A stretch of DNA of 26,530 bases, from NCBI GenBank assembly GCA_948794795.1, contig CAQGLR010000051.1, forward strand, positions 1 to 26,530, read 5' to 3'. A program made the translations under genes and the position numbers. The notes under the pieces are model-generated. The model was not told where the DNA came from, did not search any database, and worked only from the letters and a program-made list of their open reading frames with translations. The stretch comes from an uncultured Lachnospiraceae bacterium (lineage in GTDB: Bacteria > Bacillota > Clostridia > Lachnospirales > Lachnospiraceae). This document shows, in pieces, positions 7,404 to 14,499 of this stretch (position 1 is the stretch's first letter; each line of letters begins with the position of its first letter).

Positions 7404-7476
7404 CATTCATTTATATTTGTTTTACAATATTTGTAAAGAGATTATTTTTTATTATATTTTTGTGAATTTTTAGAGT

Positions 7477-7779
7477 TCAAATATTTTTAAAATAATCTAT
7501 AGCATCTTCTAATTTATATCCAAATTCTTCTTGATAGTAAATTAAAAAATTAATTAGCGCATCTTTCATATCATTATCACTTAATTCTTCGTTTTTAATA
7601 AGAGTACTAATTAAATTTTTCCAGTCAGTATATACAGCCTGGTCAACGGGTTTTCCGTCTTCAAAAATGGTGCAATCCAAATCGGATAAAATAGTTATAA
7701 TTGCATCATCTTGTTTATGATTATCATAATATGTTTCAAGTAAATCTATTGTTTTATAAAAAGCTTTTTGGAATATCAT
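7477..7779 (-). CDS. Immunity protein for the adjacent CT toxin
   Basis: A 100-aa acidic protein (MIFQKAFYKTIDLLETYYDN to LEDAIDYFKNI). Its ATG overlaps the toxin stop in an ATGA arrangement, with AAGGAG a few bases upstream inside the toxin. The tight overlap with 7776-8276 makes it the cognate immunity gene of that CT. It is predicted to be helical and cytoplasmic. The family is not recognised. Confidence 0.7.
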   Translation of the reverse strand: MIFQKAFYKTIDLLETYYDNHKQDDAIITILSDLDCTIFEDGKPVDQAVYTDWKNLISTLIKNEELSDNDMKDALINFLIYYQEEFGYKLEDAIDYFKNI

Positions 7780-8276
7780 TTTATTTTATTTCTCCTTACA
7801 TTATTATACAATACAGTACTATTATTCCATTTTTTTGGTATTATATTTACTCCAGCATTATCCACTTTTAGATTTCTGACTCTAACCCATGTTTGAGAAT
7901 TATCACTCTCTATTTTGGCATACCACTCATTTCCTCTTATATCTTTGCCTAAATAATTTTTTGAATCGTTTGCAACATCCAAGATTCTTTTTATGTTTTC
8001 TGGTGTATCAATAATATGTCCATCATCTTTTCTAAAAATATGTTTTAATTGGGAATCATTTTCTGGTAAAGTTATTTTAGGTTCACTATCACCATTATAT
8101 GCACCATTATGTACATAAACCCTTACCTGCCCCACAAAGTATGATACCCAGTCTTTTACAGCCAGGTTATACACAGTAACTGGCTCTTCATGCCTTTCTT
8201 TCACAATCTTTGTGATACATGCTGTGCTCTCCATTGTTTCCAGGGTATTACCTTTACCCAGGTTAATAGCTGTCAC
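7776..8276 (-). CDS. Orphan Hint-tail/CT toxin cassette, intact CT
   Basis: The frame carries the last ~75 residues of Hint (GNTLETMESTACITK to VYVHNGAY) followed by a complete CT: NDSQLKHIFRKDDGHIIDTP, VANDSKNYLGKDIRGNEWYA, TWVRVRNLKVDNAGVN. The KHIFR...DTPEN...NYLGKD..GNEWYAK...W.VRN pattern is a recurrent polymorphic-toxin CT of likely cytoplasmic action; I do not know its activity. There is no convincing start: GTG at 8276 is an internal Hint codon without a ribosome binding site. Hint similarity continues to about 8383 but is out of frame through an A8 run near 8315-8322. I read it as a silent donor cassette with its own immunity gene. Confidence 0.7.
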   Translation of the reverse strand: MTAINLGKGNTLETMESTACITKIVKERHEEPVTVYNLAVKDWVSYFVGQVRVYVHNGAYNGDSEPKITLPENDSQLKHIFRKDDGHIIDTPENIKRILDVANDSKNYLGKDIRGNEWYAKIESDNSQTWVRVRNLKVDNAGVNIIPKKWNNSTVLYNNVRRNKIK

Positions 8277-8435
8277 CCATCTCTGTTCTTGTACATATAC
8301 TGGGTGGTATGTGGTTTTTTTTCTTTCTTTCCATCAAGCCATATATGGTAAATTGTATGTACTGTCCTTATAAGTATCTTCTTTTATAAAGTATAATAGT
8401 TATTAAGTTTTTTATATAGAATTGTTATATTTTAC

Positions 8436-8852
8436 TTAAATTTCTTCTGTAAGTAAAGTTTCATATAATTTTTTGTAATCTATGTTTGAAATGTATTTTG
8501 TGCCTTTTGTTGTTTGTATATGGATTGTATATAAAAGGTTATTATTTTCTTCAGTTATTATTACAGAAATAATACATTTATCACCAAACTTATTTTTTAA
8601 AGCTTCAATACCTATATTGATATTATTATTGAAAAAAATCAATATTTCTTTTGGTTCAAATAAAATATTATTTTTAAATATTTCTTTAAAAATAGAGTTT
8701 GGTAAGTCCGTGTCACCACCTAAATTTATATGTTGGATATTATTATATAAAAGTTTTATTGTATATTTTTTGTTATTTCGTTCTCCATCATATTTTATAA
8801 GAAGTTTTGTATTATTTTCCTTTAAATATATTGGCAATTTTTGTAACATCAT
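8436..8852 (-). CDS. Immunity protein for the Fic/Doc-like cassette
   Basis: A 138-aa protein (MMLQKLPIYLKENNTKLLIK to KLYETLLTEEI). The start overlaps the toxin's last 41 bases, with GAAGGAAGG just upstream. It contains a LGGDTDLPNSIFKEIF stretch and a beta-rich second half. It does not resemble Phd, the usual antitoxin of Doc; this pairing would be a different neutraliser. The role comes from its overlap with the Fic/Doc CT. The plus-strand open frame over the same bases is a shadow. Confidence 0.65.
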   Translation of the reverse strand: MMLQKLPIYLKENNTKLLIKYDGERNNKKYTIKLLYNNIQHINLGGDTDLPNSIFKEIFKNNILFEPKEILIFFNNNINIGIEALKNKFGDKCIISVIITEENNNLLYTIHIQTTKGTKYISNIDYKKLYETLLTEEI

Positions 8853-9318
8853 TTAACCTTCCTTCTGCTATATCATATATTAAATGCCATTTTTGACTAT
8901 CAGTTAATTTATTATTTAACATCAAATGAGATAATAACATATTTGTTGTATCAAATGCAGTTCGTTTATTACCATTAGCAAATGCATGATCTGTAATGCT
9001 CCTTGTTACTGCTGCTCCTTGTTCATATGGATCATCATAATATGATGCTGAATTAAGTATATTTTTAATACTATTGTTTAATTCAAAACCATCTGAATAT
9101 TTTTTATTTATCTTTATAATATCATCTGTAATTTCATCTATATCATCAATGAGATTTATAATAGATTTATTATTGTTATAATCATTTCCATTATGTACAT
9201 AAACCCTTACTTGTCCCACAAAGTATGACACCCAGTCTTTTACAGCCAGGTTATACACAGTAACTGGCTCTTCATGCCTTTCTTTCAAAATCTTTGTGAT
9301 ACATGCTGTACGCTCCAT
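8812..9318 (-). CDS. Orphan Hint-tail/Fic-Doc toxin cassette
   Basis: After the Hint tail (TACITKILKERHEEPVTVYN to VYVHNGNDYN) the CT contains ITDHAFANGNKRTAFDTTNM (motif at about 8953-8988). This is the Fic/Doc active-site loop HxFx(D/N)xNKRT: the histidine is the catalytic base, and the NKR ending is the Doc form, which phosphorylates EF-Tu in phage P1, rather than the GNGRxxR AMPylating form. Helices on both sides fit the compact Doc fold. The ATG at 9318 is an internal Hint codon. The Hint frame stays open to about 9546 and matches the intact gene to 9530, without any start codon. It is probably a silent donor; the CT looks complete. Confidence 0.8.
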   Translation of the reverse strand: MERTACITKILKERHEEPVTVYNLAVKDWVSYFVGQVRVYVHNGNDYNNNKSIINLIDDIDEITDDIIKINKKYSDGFELNNSIKNILNSASYYDDPYEQGAAVTRSITDHAFANGNKRTAFDTTNMLLSHLMLNNKLTDSQKWHLIYDIAEGRLNDVTKIANIFKGK

Positions 9319-9530
9319 TGTTTCCAGGGTATCACCTTCACGCAGGTTAATAGCTGTTACCCATCCCTGTTCCTGTACATATACTGGGTGGTATGCGGTT
9401 GTTTTTATTTCCTCCTTTCCATCAAGCCATACATGGTAAATTGTATGTACTGCCCTTATAAATACATCTTCAACCTCTTTAAAACCAGTTTTGCCAGTTT
9501 TTTCATCCCTGGAAAGTATTTCGTCACCTT
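9319..9530 (-). repeat. Upstream part of Hint copy in the Fic/Doc cassette
   Basis: This is the longest Hint copy in the array. Together with 9179-9318 it matches bases about 11377-11718 of the intact toxin almost base for base, from GDEILSRDEKTG to VHNG, and it stays in frame. It ends abruptly at 9530 (TCGTCACCTT, then unrelated sequence). The near identity, compared with older remnants to the left, suggests recent exchange with the main gene. Confidence 0.8.
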
Positions 9531-9647
9531 GTAGATTATTTATTTGGAGTTAATAAATTTTTAAAGAATAATTATTTTATTGTTATTTACCGATGTATAT
9601 TAGGCAAGGCTTAATCACCAATAATCAATTTTTTCTTGTAATAAACT

Positions 9648-9710
9648 AAAAATAACTGTATTACCTATGTGTTATTCATTTGTGGACAGTCAGGTAATAC
9701 AGTTATTTTT
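9648..9710. terminator. 19-bp perfect inverted repeat, bidirectional-type terminator
   Basis: AAAAATAACTGTATTACCT (9648-9666) is perfectly complementary to 9692-9710, with a 25-base loop. The arms end in A or T runs, so the hairpin is followed by U residues in both directions. It lies after the immunity gene at 9758-10075 and before the Fic/Doc cassette. On the minus strand it would end the transcript from the main toxin operon and leave later cassettes untranscribed. Confidence 0.75.
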
Positions 9711-9757
9711 TGAAAATTTAAGAAATCATAAATCTTAATTTGTAACTATGATTAAAT

Positions 9758-10075
9758 TTATATTTTTCTTGAATTTAAATCGGTTATATTTTTGGGATAA
9801 TTTAAGTAATTAATTTCAATCAACATATGTTCTTTATATCTTTTTTCTGGTGTTGTATCTTTTATTACTTTTATGATTTCCATAGCACATGCATAATATT
9901 CCTGGTATTGTTCATCATCTTCCTCTAATCCATTATCAGATTCATAGCATGTATCCATTTGTGCCTTTAAAATTGAACCATCATTAAATTCCAATATATA
10001 TATTTTGTATGGTTCTTCAGAAATATCTTTAAATAAATTTCCTATTATTTTTTCTTCTTGTTCTGAAAAAAACAT
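9758..10075 (-). CDS. Immunity protein for the toxin-50-like cassette
   Basis: A 105-aa strongly acidic protein (MFFSEQEEKIIGNLFKDISE, then DGSILKAQMDTCYESDNGLE and CAMEIIKVI, ending NYLNYPKNITDLNSRKI). The toxin's stop codon is part of the AGGAGG site that precedes this ATG (TAGGAGGTAATATA), so the pair is tightly coupled. An acidic surface suits neutralising a basic RNase-like CT. I recognise the general type from PT50-like loci but cannot give a family name. The terminator at 9648-9710 follows. Confidence 0.7.
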   Translation of the reverse strand: MFFSEQEEKIIGNLFKDISEEPYKIYILEFNDGSILKAQMDTCYESDNGLEEDDEQYQEYYACAMEIIKVIKDTTPEKRYKEHMLIEINYLNYPKNITDLNSRKI

Positions 10076-10086
10076 TATATTACCTC

Positions 10087-10455
10087 CTATTTTTTAGGGT
10101 GTGATGGGACTATATGTGTTCCTTTTTTTGAATAGTGTATTAATCCCATGGTTGTTTTCTGGCTCTTTTTAGTACCTGGGTCTATATATTCTCCAATAAT
10201 TTTACCACAGTTAACCCTTTTCCGGTCGTTTCCTATCCATTGGCCAGTTCCAGCAAATTTGTTAACTAATTTCTGGGCATCATCAACTGTTCCATAAAAT
10301 ATGCTTCTGCCTTCTATGTAGTTATTGTGTCCAATAATATGTTTGCCTTGTTTTCTTTCATGAATAGTTTTAATATAATCATTAATTGTATTACTACCAC
10401 CATTATATGCACCATTATGTACATAAACCCTTACTTGTCCCACAAAGTATGACAC
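10087..10455 (-). CDS. Orphan Hint-tail/Bacterial-toxin-50-like cassette
   Basis: The CT after VYVHNGAYNGGSN reads IHERKQGKHIIGHNNYIEGR, then NKFAGTGQWIG, then NCGKIIGEYIDPGTKKS and TTMGLIHYSKKGTHIVPSHP. KQxKHIxGxNNY..GRS...KFAGTG...GxxIGxYxDP...T..GxIHYSKKGxHIVP matches what I know of polymorphic toxin type 50 (Ntox50), a putative RNase. The GTG at 10455 is an internal Hint codon. The Hint frame is open upstream to the immunity stop at 10676 with recognisable Hint to about 10624, but no ATG or ribosome binding site is present. It is the first orphan cassette after the main pair; translation would need readthrough, or recombination into 11080-12204. Confidence 0.75.
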   Translation of the reverse strand: MSYFVGQVRVYVHNGAYNGGSNTINDYIKTIHERKQGKHIIGHNNYIEGRSIFYGTVDDAQKLVNKFAGTGQWIGNDRKRVNCGKIIGEYIDPGTKKSQKTTMGLIHYSKKGTHIVPSHPKK

Positions 10456-10675
10456 CCAGTCTTTTACAGCCAGGTTATAAACAGTAACTGGCTCTTCATG
10501 TCTTTCTTTCGCAATCTTTGTGATACATGCTGTGCCCTCTATTGTTTCCAGGGTATCACTTTCACGCAGGTTAATAGCTGTTACCCATCCCTGTTCCTGT
10601 ACATATACTGGGTGGCATGCAGTTTTCTTTAATTTAAATATTTTAATTAACTGATATACTGTAAAATTAGATGTG

Positions 10676-11059
10676 TTATGTTTCCCAAAAGAATGATAAA
10701 TTATTATTATTTATTTTGTCTATGTTAATATTTTTACATTCAATTTGCATTTCCATAATACTCAAATCTAATTTTATTATATAAAATCCTTCTGTTTGAG
10801 CTTCGTTAACTGAAATATCTTGTATCCAGTAGCCAAGCTGTGGCCTTTTCATATCTTTTACACTAAAAATTTTTCTTCTGTTAGCATCTGTTTCATATAA
10901 TACTTTATAACAGGATAAAAAAGAAATTTTCCAAGAAGATTCTTCATCATTATAAAAAATTAATTCTATCTCATCTCCAAAATAAGATATTTTTAGATCA
11001 AATATTTCACAATCCCAGTAATCTGTTTCTTCGATTTTTTTTTGTATTTTATTATTCAT
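10676..11059 (-). CDS. Immunity protein of the intact toxin
   Basis: A 127-aa acidic protein (MNNKIQKKIEETDYWDCEIF, then SYFGDEIELIFYNDEESSWK and RPQLGYWIQDISVNEAQTEG, ending NNNNLSFFWET). It begins 20 bases after the stop of 11080-12204, with AGGAG upstream at slightly long spacing (about 14 bases). Its position as next gene in the operon makes it the cognate immunity protein. The small, beta-rich, aromatic and acidic make-up is common in such proteins. The family is not recognised. Confidence 0.7.
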   Translation of the reverse strand: MNNKIQKKIEETDYWDCEIFDLKISYFGDEIELIFYNDEESSWKISFLSCYKVLYETDANRRKIFSVKDMKRPQLGYWIQDISVNEAQTEGFYIIKLDLSIMEMQIECKNINIDKINNNNLSFFWET

Positions 11060-11079
11060 AATATTTATTAAACTCCTAT

Positions 11080-12204
11080 TTAATTATTATATGGTATGTG
11101 ACCTGCTGGATCCTTATATGATACAATATTACCATTAATATCTAAAGGATTTTTGTTTTTATCTATGATATGGATATGTGTATAATTAGTTGTTTTATCT
11201 GGTACATCTATACGCACCCTATAATTACCAGTTTCGTCTTTAATATGTATTCTGCCATTATGGTCTTGGAAATCCCATCCTTTTGGAAGCCTGTCATGTA
11301 ATTCCTTTCTTGTCATATTTGCAATTTCTTTTGGGGTGCTCTCTAATAGGGATTTTTTACCATCATACCCAATCCCATTATGTACATAAACCCTTACCTG
11401 CCCTACAAAGTATGACACCCAGTCTTTTACAGCCAGGTTATACACAGTAACTGGTTCTTCATGTCTTTCTTTTATAATCTTTGTGATACATGCTGTACCC
11501 TCCATTGTTTCCAGGGTATCACCTTCACGCAGGTTAATAGCTGTTACCCATCCCTGTTCCTGTACATATACTGGGTGGTATGCGGTTGTTTTTATTTCCT
11601 CCTTTCCATCAAGCCATACATGGTAAATTGTATGTACTGCCCTTATAAATACATCTTCAACCTCTTTAAAACCAGTTTTGCCAGTTTTTTCATCCCTGGA
11701 AAGTATTTCGTCACCTTTCTGTATTTCTTTAATAGCTGTATACCCATACTTTGTAAGGACAAGGGTATCCCCTGTAAAGCACCTGCCCTTTTTTATACAT
11801 ATATGTTTAAATAAATTCTTTATACGGTCAAACAGACTTTCAAAACCTTTTGACAGTTTGCTTAACCCCTTTGCACCAGTCTTAACCTTACCCCGCAGGC
11901 TGCTTAGTATTTTTTCTACACCCTTGTACTTTTTAAGTGCATTCATTACTTTAATGCCTGTTTTGCTTGTTTTAAAAGCATTATAAGACTTCCTTGCCAG
12001 TGATGCAAGGTCACCAATTCCAGGTATTGCTGCAATGCCACACATAATAGCATTCCATGCATCACCTTCATGTATATACAGTGCTGTGTTGGCAATATCT
12101 GCCACTGCACCAACAACTGGTATAAACCCGGCTACATCTAGTACTGCATGTACAGCTTCGGAGTGTTTTTCTATAAATGATGATACCCCGCTTAAGAATC
12201 CCAT
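11080..12204 (-). CDS. Full-length Hint-domain polymorphic toxin (effector)
   Basis: 374 aa. Residues 1-100 form a hydrophobic, Gly/Ala-rich region (GFIPVVGAVADIANTALYIH, IPGIGDLA) that may dock to a carrier or insert in a membrane; 101-140 is a basic linker; 142-276 is a Hint autoprocessing domain with C142 in CFTGDTLVL, T207/H210 in TTAYHPVYV and H275-N276 in VYVHN; 277-374 is the CT. Cleavage after N276 would free the CT. The CT has LPKGWDFQDHNGRIHIKDET, then THIHIID and LDINGNIVSYKDPAGHIPY; the conserved histidines suggest a nuclease, possibly polymorphic toxin type 24, but I am unsure of the number. The start has AAGGAG 9 bases upstream. There is no signal peptide, so export probably uses a dedicated machine. 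It is the only complete copy in the locus and the probable expression site for donor cassettes. Confidence 0.85.
   Translation of the reverse strand: MGFLSGVSSFIEKHSEAVHAVLDVAGFIPVVGAVADIANTALYIHEGDAWNAIMCGIAAIPGIGDLASLARKSYNAFKTSKTGIKVMNALKKYKGVEKILSSLRGKVKTGAKGLSKLSKGFESLFDRIKNLFKHICIKKGRCFTGDTLVLTKYGYTAIKEIQKGDEILSRDEKTGKTGFKEVEDVFIRAVHTIYHVWLDGKEEIKTTAYHPVYVQEQGWVTAINLREGDTLETMEGTACITKIIKERHEEPVTVYNLAVKDWVSYFVGQVRVYVHNGIGYDGKKSLLESTPKEIANMTRKELHDRLPKGWDFQDHNGRIHIKDETGNYRVRIDVPDKTTNYTHIHIIDKNKNPLDINGNIVSYKDPAGHIPYNN
11377..11718 (-). repeat. Reference copy of the repeated Hint segment
   Basis: The part of the intact toxin gene encoding GDEILSRDEKTG to VHNG is repeated, with different 5' extents, at about 687-836, 2514-2693, 5936-6110, 7264-7403, 8098-8383, 9179-9530 and 10411-10624. 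Most copies share their 3' end at the VHNG codons, exactly where the CT begins. This is what homologous CT replacement would require. Confidence 0.85.
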
Positions 12205-12299
12205 CTTTCTTAACTCCTTCTTAATGTATTTAGGTTATTCAAAGGGAACTCCTATAAACCCTTAAACTGTTTTTAAGTTTTTTATTTATATTCCTGCAA

Positions 12300-12800
12300 T
12301 TATACAATACCTGCTTTACTGCCAGAACCAGTCCTGCCAGGAAGGCGTTCCAGTATAAGACCGCAGAAACCACGGCGCAGTATACTTTCTGCTACAGAAA
12401 GGTGTATAATTACGAAAGGTGTCCCTTTGGGATTGGGTATGTAGAATATGCCAGATGATTTCTCTGCAAAATCCTCATTATTTACAGTGACAGAACATGG
12501 CAGGCCATTGGCAAAGCCTACATCTTCTGGTACGTATGATATAGGCGGCAGGAACCAGAATGTTTCCTGTTCCTGCTTCTGTGGGTCAACAAAAGCACAA
12601 GGTTGCCACTCCTGTTCAGGCAGGTATTGTTCAAGAAGCAGTTTAACCCTGTCACTTACAAGGGATTCTGCTGCAATATAATCAAAATTTCTTAGGGCTG
12701 CAATATTTTCCATAACCCGGATGGAAAATTCCCCTGGTTCATGTTTTTTCTCCCTGGGAATGGAAATTGTACCAAGTTGTTTTAGTAAAAAGTAATCCAT
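12300..12800 (-). CDS. Imm11/DUF1629-like protein
   Basis: 166 aa beginning MDYFLLKQLGTISIPREKKH, with FDYIAAESLVSDRVKLLLEQ, the block CAFVDPQKQEQETFWFLPPI and the ending VIIHLSVAESILRRGFCGLI. SERLK-like helix, aromatic -WLP- strand and a final LAESLLRRGFxG motif fit the Imm11 (DUF1629) family as I know it. Such proteins occur as immunity or accessory proteins beside secreted toxins. It sits 95 bases upstream of the toxin start and downstream of the pentapeptide gene, same strand. Position before the toxin, not after it, favours an accessory (chaperone or adaptor) role; that is inference. An AGGTAAG sequence precedes the ATG. Confidence 0.65.
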   Translation of the reverse strand: MDYFLLKQLGTISIPREKKHEPGEFSIRVMENIAALRNFDYIAAESLVSDRVKLLLEQYLPEQEWQPCAFVDPQKQEQETFWFLPPISYVPEDVGFANGLPCSVTVNNEDFAEKSSGIFYIPNPKGTPFVIIHLSVAESILRRGFCGLILERLPGRTGSGSKAGIV

Positions 12801-12919
12801 AACTTACCTCATTTCTGCGCTGTTTTTTGAATATAATCAAGTTTGTGGCAGGCAGCACACAGTCACAAACTGTCTGTGCAGGAAATTATTTCCTGTTTCC
12901 TTTTACCTTTTCTTCAAGG

Positions 12920-13140
12920 ACGTGTCTGGAAATAGTTTTTAAACCATCAAACTGTACAAAGATTATATTACTCTGGCAAGTTCCAAATGTTTTACCAAAA
13001 AGCAGCTGTTATGGATACGCTGGTGCTTAAGCCTTGTTTTTTAAGGCTTTATGCACCACTGCGTATCCATCCAAGCGGAAGCGGGCTGCTGTTGGTAAAA
13101 CATTTGGAATTGCCAGAGCCAGTCAATTTATGTACTTTTG
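12920..13140. repeat. Long imperfect hairpin element (MITE-like)
   Basis: A nearly continuous palindrome runs from 12973 to 13116. CTGGCAAGTTCCAAATGTTT pairs with the arm ending TTTGGAATTGCCAG; ATGGATACGC pairs with GCGTATCCAT; GGTGC pairs with GCACC; and AAGCCTT pairs with AAGGCTT around GTTTTTT. Arms are about 65-70 bases. It fills most of the 360-base gap between the pentapeptide gene and the Imm11-like gene. A decayed copy with the same flanks lies at 1469-1665. A smaller palindrome, CAGGAAATTATTTCCTG, lies at 12879-12895. No ORF of note is inside. It could be a MITE, an intergenic regulatory repeat or a structured RNA. Confidence 0.75.
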
Positions 13141-13161
13141 AATTGCCAGACACCCTCCTGG

Positions 13162-14247
13162 TTAACCAAAAATATTTATAACCTGCAGCTGTTCTGGCGA
13201 AAGGTTGTACTGTGGAAGCTGTCCCCTCTGGAAAACCGTCCCATCCATAACTGCGCCAGTAAAGTCAGCATCACGTATGCTGCTTCTTAGGAAATCAGCA
13301 CCAGAGAGGTTTGCACCACGGAAACTTACCCTTTGGTATCCTGTAACTATCCATTTATTATAACCTGGGACTCCTGCATAGGCTTCGGTAGCGGTGAACT
13401 TTGCTCCAGAAAGGTCTGCGCCAGTGAAATCTGATTCATGTATAAGGCTGTAACGCAGGTCAGCACCTTTCATACTGGCATTGCAGAAACGTGTGCCAAA
13501 AAGAAGTGAGTCCTGCAGGTCTGTACCATCCAGTATTGCATACCTCAGGTCAGAATACCTTAAGTCAATCTCAGAGAGGTCAGTACCAGAGAGGTCAAGC
13601 CTGGTGAAATCTTCAAATGCATATTCAAACTCCTGGCGCTGTGAGAACATGGCAAGTGCTTCCCCTGTACTGCGCAGCTGGTTTTCTTTATATATGGGTT
13701 CTGAATAAGCCATGTATTCACCAACATTAATTTCAAACTTTTCTGCACGTTTTACAGAAAGAAAGGGTTCTTTTTCTATACAGGGGAGAATTGAGTAACG
13801 GAATATTGAGATAATATAACAATAAAATGGCCTGGCACAGGATATCAGGAAAGAAGTAGTTTCCTGTGCACTTACACTGCCAGCAAATCTTTTATGTGCA
13901 GATATAAGCTCTGATTCAAGTTCATGGTATTTCTGGAACAGGCTGGAGAAATCAAAGTAACCTATAGTACGCTGCCCGCTGTCAAAGTACCAGTTATCAT
14001 TGTATACACGCACTTCTGCATTTTCATTTTTCATAAGCAGGCTGGTGTAAAGGAAAGTGTATTCCAGATAGGATATTTCACCAAGTTCACCTGCCTGCTG
14101 CAGTTTTACAATATTTTCACAGGTTTCTTTGAAATGTTTCTGGAACATAGGGACAAAGTCCTGGAAATGTTCCTGGTAAATTTCTTCCATTTCAAAAAGC
14201 TTTTGATTTTTCAGCCTGTCAGCATATTCTTCAAATATTTTAACCAT
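13162..14247 (-). CDS. Pentapeptide-repeat protein, possible effector adaptor
   Basis: 361 aa. Residues 1-205 are a helical, mostly acidic domain (MVKIFEEYADRLKNQKLFEM onward) that I do not recognise. Residues about 208-343 are pentapeptide repeats of the A(D/N)LxG type (DLSGTDLSEIDLRYSDLRYA, GADLSGAKF, FRGANLSGADFLRSSIRDAD), which fold as a right-handed beta-helix, with one insertion (AYAGVPGYNKWIVTG). AAAGGAGGT lies 11 bases before the ATG. It is the first gene of the minus-strand unit that leads to the toxin, and diverges from the sheath operon. Pentapeptide proteins serve as effector adaptors in some type VI systems; that role here is inferred from context. Confidence 0.75.
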   Translation of the reverse strand: MVKIFEEYADRLKNQKLFEMEEIYQEHFQDFVPMFQKHFKETCENIVKLQQAGELGEISYLEYTFLYTSLLMKNENAEVRVYNDNWYFDSGQRTIGYFDFSSLFQKYHELESELISAHKRFAGSVSAQETTSFLISCARPFYCYIISIFRYSILPCIEKEPFLSVKRAEKFEINVGEYMAYSEPIYKENQLRSTGEALAMFSQRQEFEYAFEDFTRLDLSGTDLSEIDLRYSDLRYAILDGTDLQDSLLFGTRFCNASMKGADLRYSLIHESDFTGADLSGAKFTATEAYAGVPGYNKWIVTGYQRVSFRGANLSGADFLRSSIRDADFTGAVMDGTVFQRGQLPQYNLSPEQLQVINIFG

Positions 14248-14284
14248 ATACAGTAAAAACCTCCTTTAGCAGTAATATAAAATC

Positions 14285-14312
14285 ATTATATTATAAAACC
14301 TTGTAAAGTAAA
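14285..14312 (-). promoter_or_regulatory. Candidate promoter of the effector/adaptor operon
   Basis: On the minus strand, TTTACT (14312-14307), a 16-base spacer and a perfect TATAAT (14290-14285) stand about 40 bases before the ATG of the pentapeptide gene. The -35 box is weak. A TTGACA lies further upstream but at the wrong distance. Confidence 0.4.
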
Positions 14313-14391
14313 GAAAAAAGTTGAATGCTGTCAAAGAAAATATGCTTAACTAACTAAAAGCAGAACAATGTTATAAAATGTGATTAAAGTA

Positions 14392-14420
14392 TTTACAAAC
14401 TCAAACAAAAGGAGTATAAT
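14392..14420 (+). promoter_or_regulatory. Sigma-A-type promoter of the contractile-system operon
   Basis: TTTACA (14392-14397), exactly 17 bases, then TATAAT (14415-14420), about 80 bases before the sheath gene. Box quality and spacing are near consensus, so this is the probable main promoter for the plus-strand operon. Confidence 0.65.
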
Positions 14421-14467
14421 TACCAAAAATTGTATTATAAGATATTGTCATTAATTAAAAAAGAATA

Positions 14468-14484
14468 TTGTACAAGGCGTACAA
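14468..14484 (+). promoter_or_regulatory. Small inverted repeat in the sheath leader
   Basis: TTGTAC, a 5-base gap, then GTACAA, immediately before the GGAGGA ribosome binding site of the sheath gene. It could be an operator half-site pair or a leader hairpin limiting ribosome access. It is short enough to be chance. Confidence 0.3.
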
Positions 14485-14499
14485 GCTGGAGGAAAGCAT

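Noticed and set aside
8482..8856. Plus-strand 124-aa hydrophobic frame
   Set aside because: Antisense to the immunity gene at 8436-8852, with no ribosome binding site; AT-rich antisense frames often look like membrane proteins.
10455..10457. GTG as real start of the toxin-50-like protein, and similar internal starts at 8276 and 9318
   Set aside because: All three are internal codons of the Hint segment with no ribosome binding site, and the Hint frame continues upstream of each.
687..10624. Regular repeats suggesting a CRISPR array
   Set aside because: The repeats are long, unequal in length and spacing, and encode Hint; they are cassette flanks, not CRISPR repeats.
11461..11814. Plus-strand open frame of 117 aa, repeated at 9274-9534 and 7249-7473
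   Set aside because: It is the antisense shadow of the conserved Hint coding segment; it recurs only because Hint recurs. The frame lacks a ribosome binding site.
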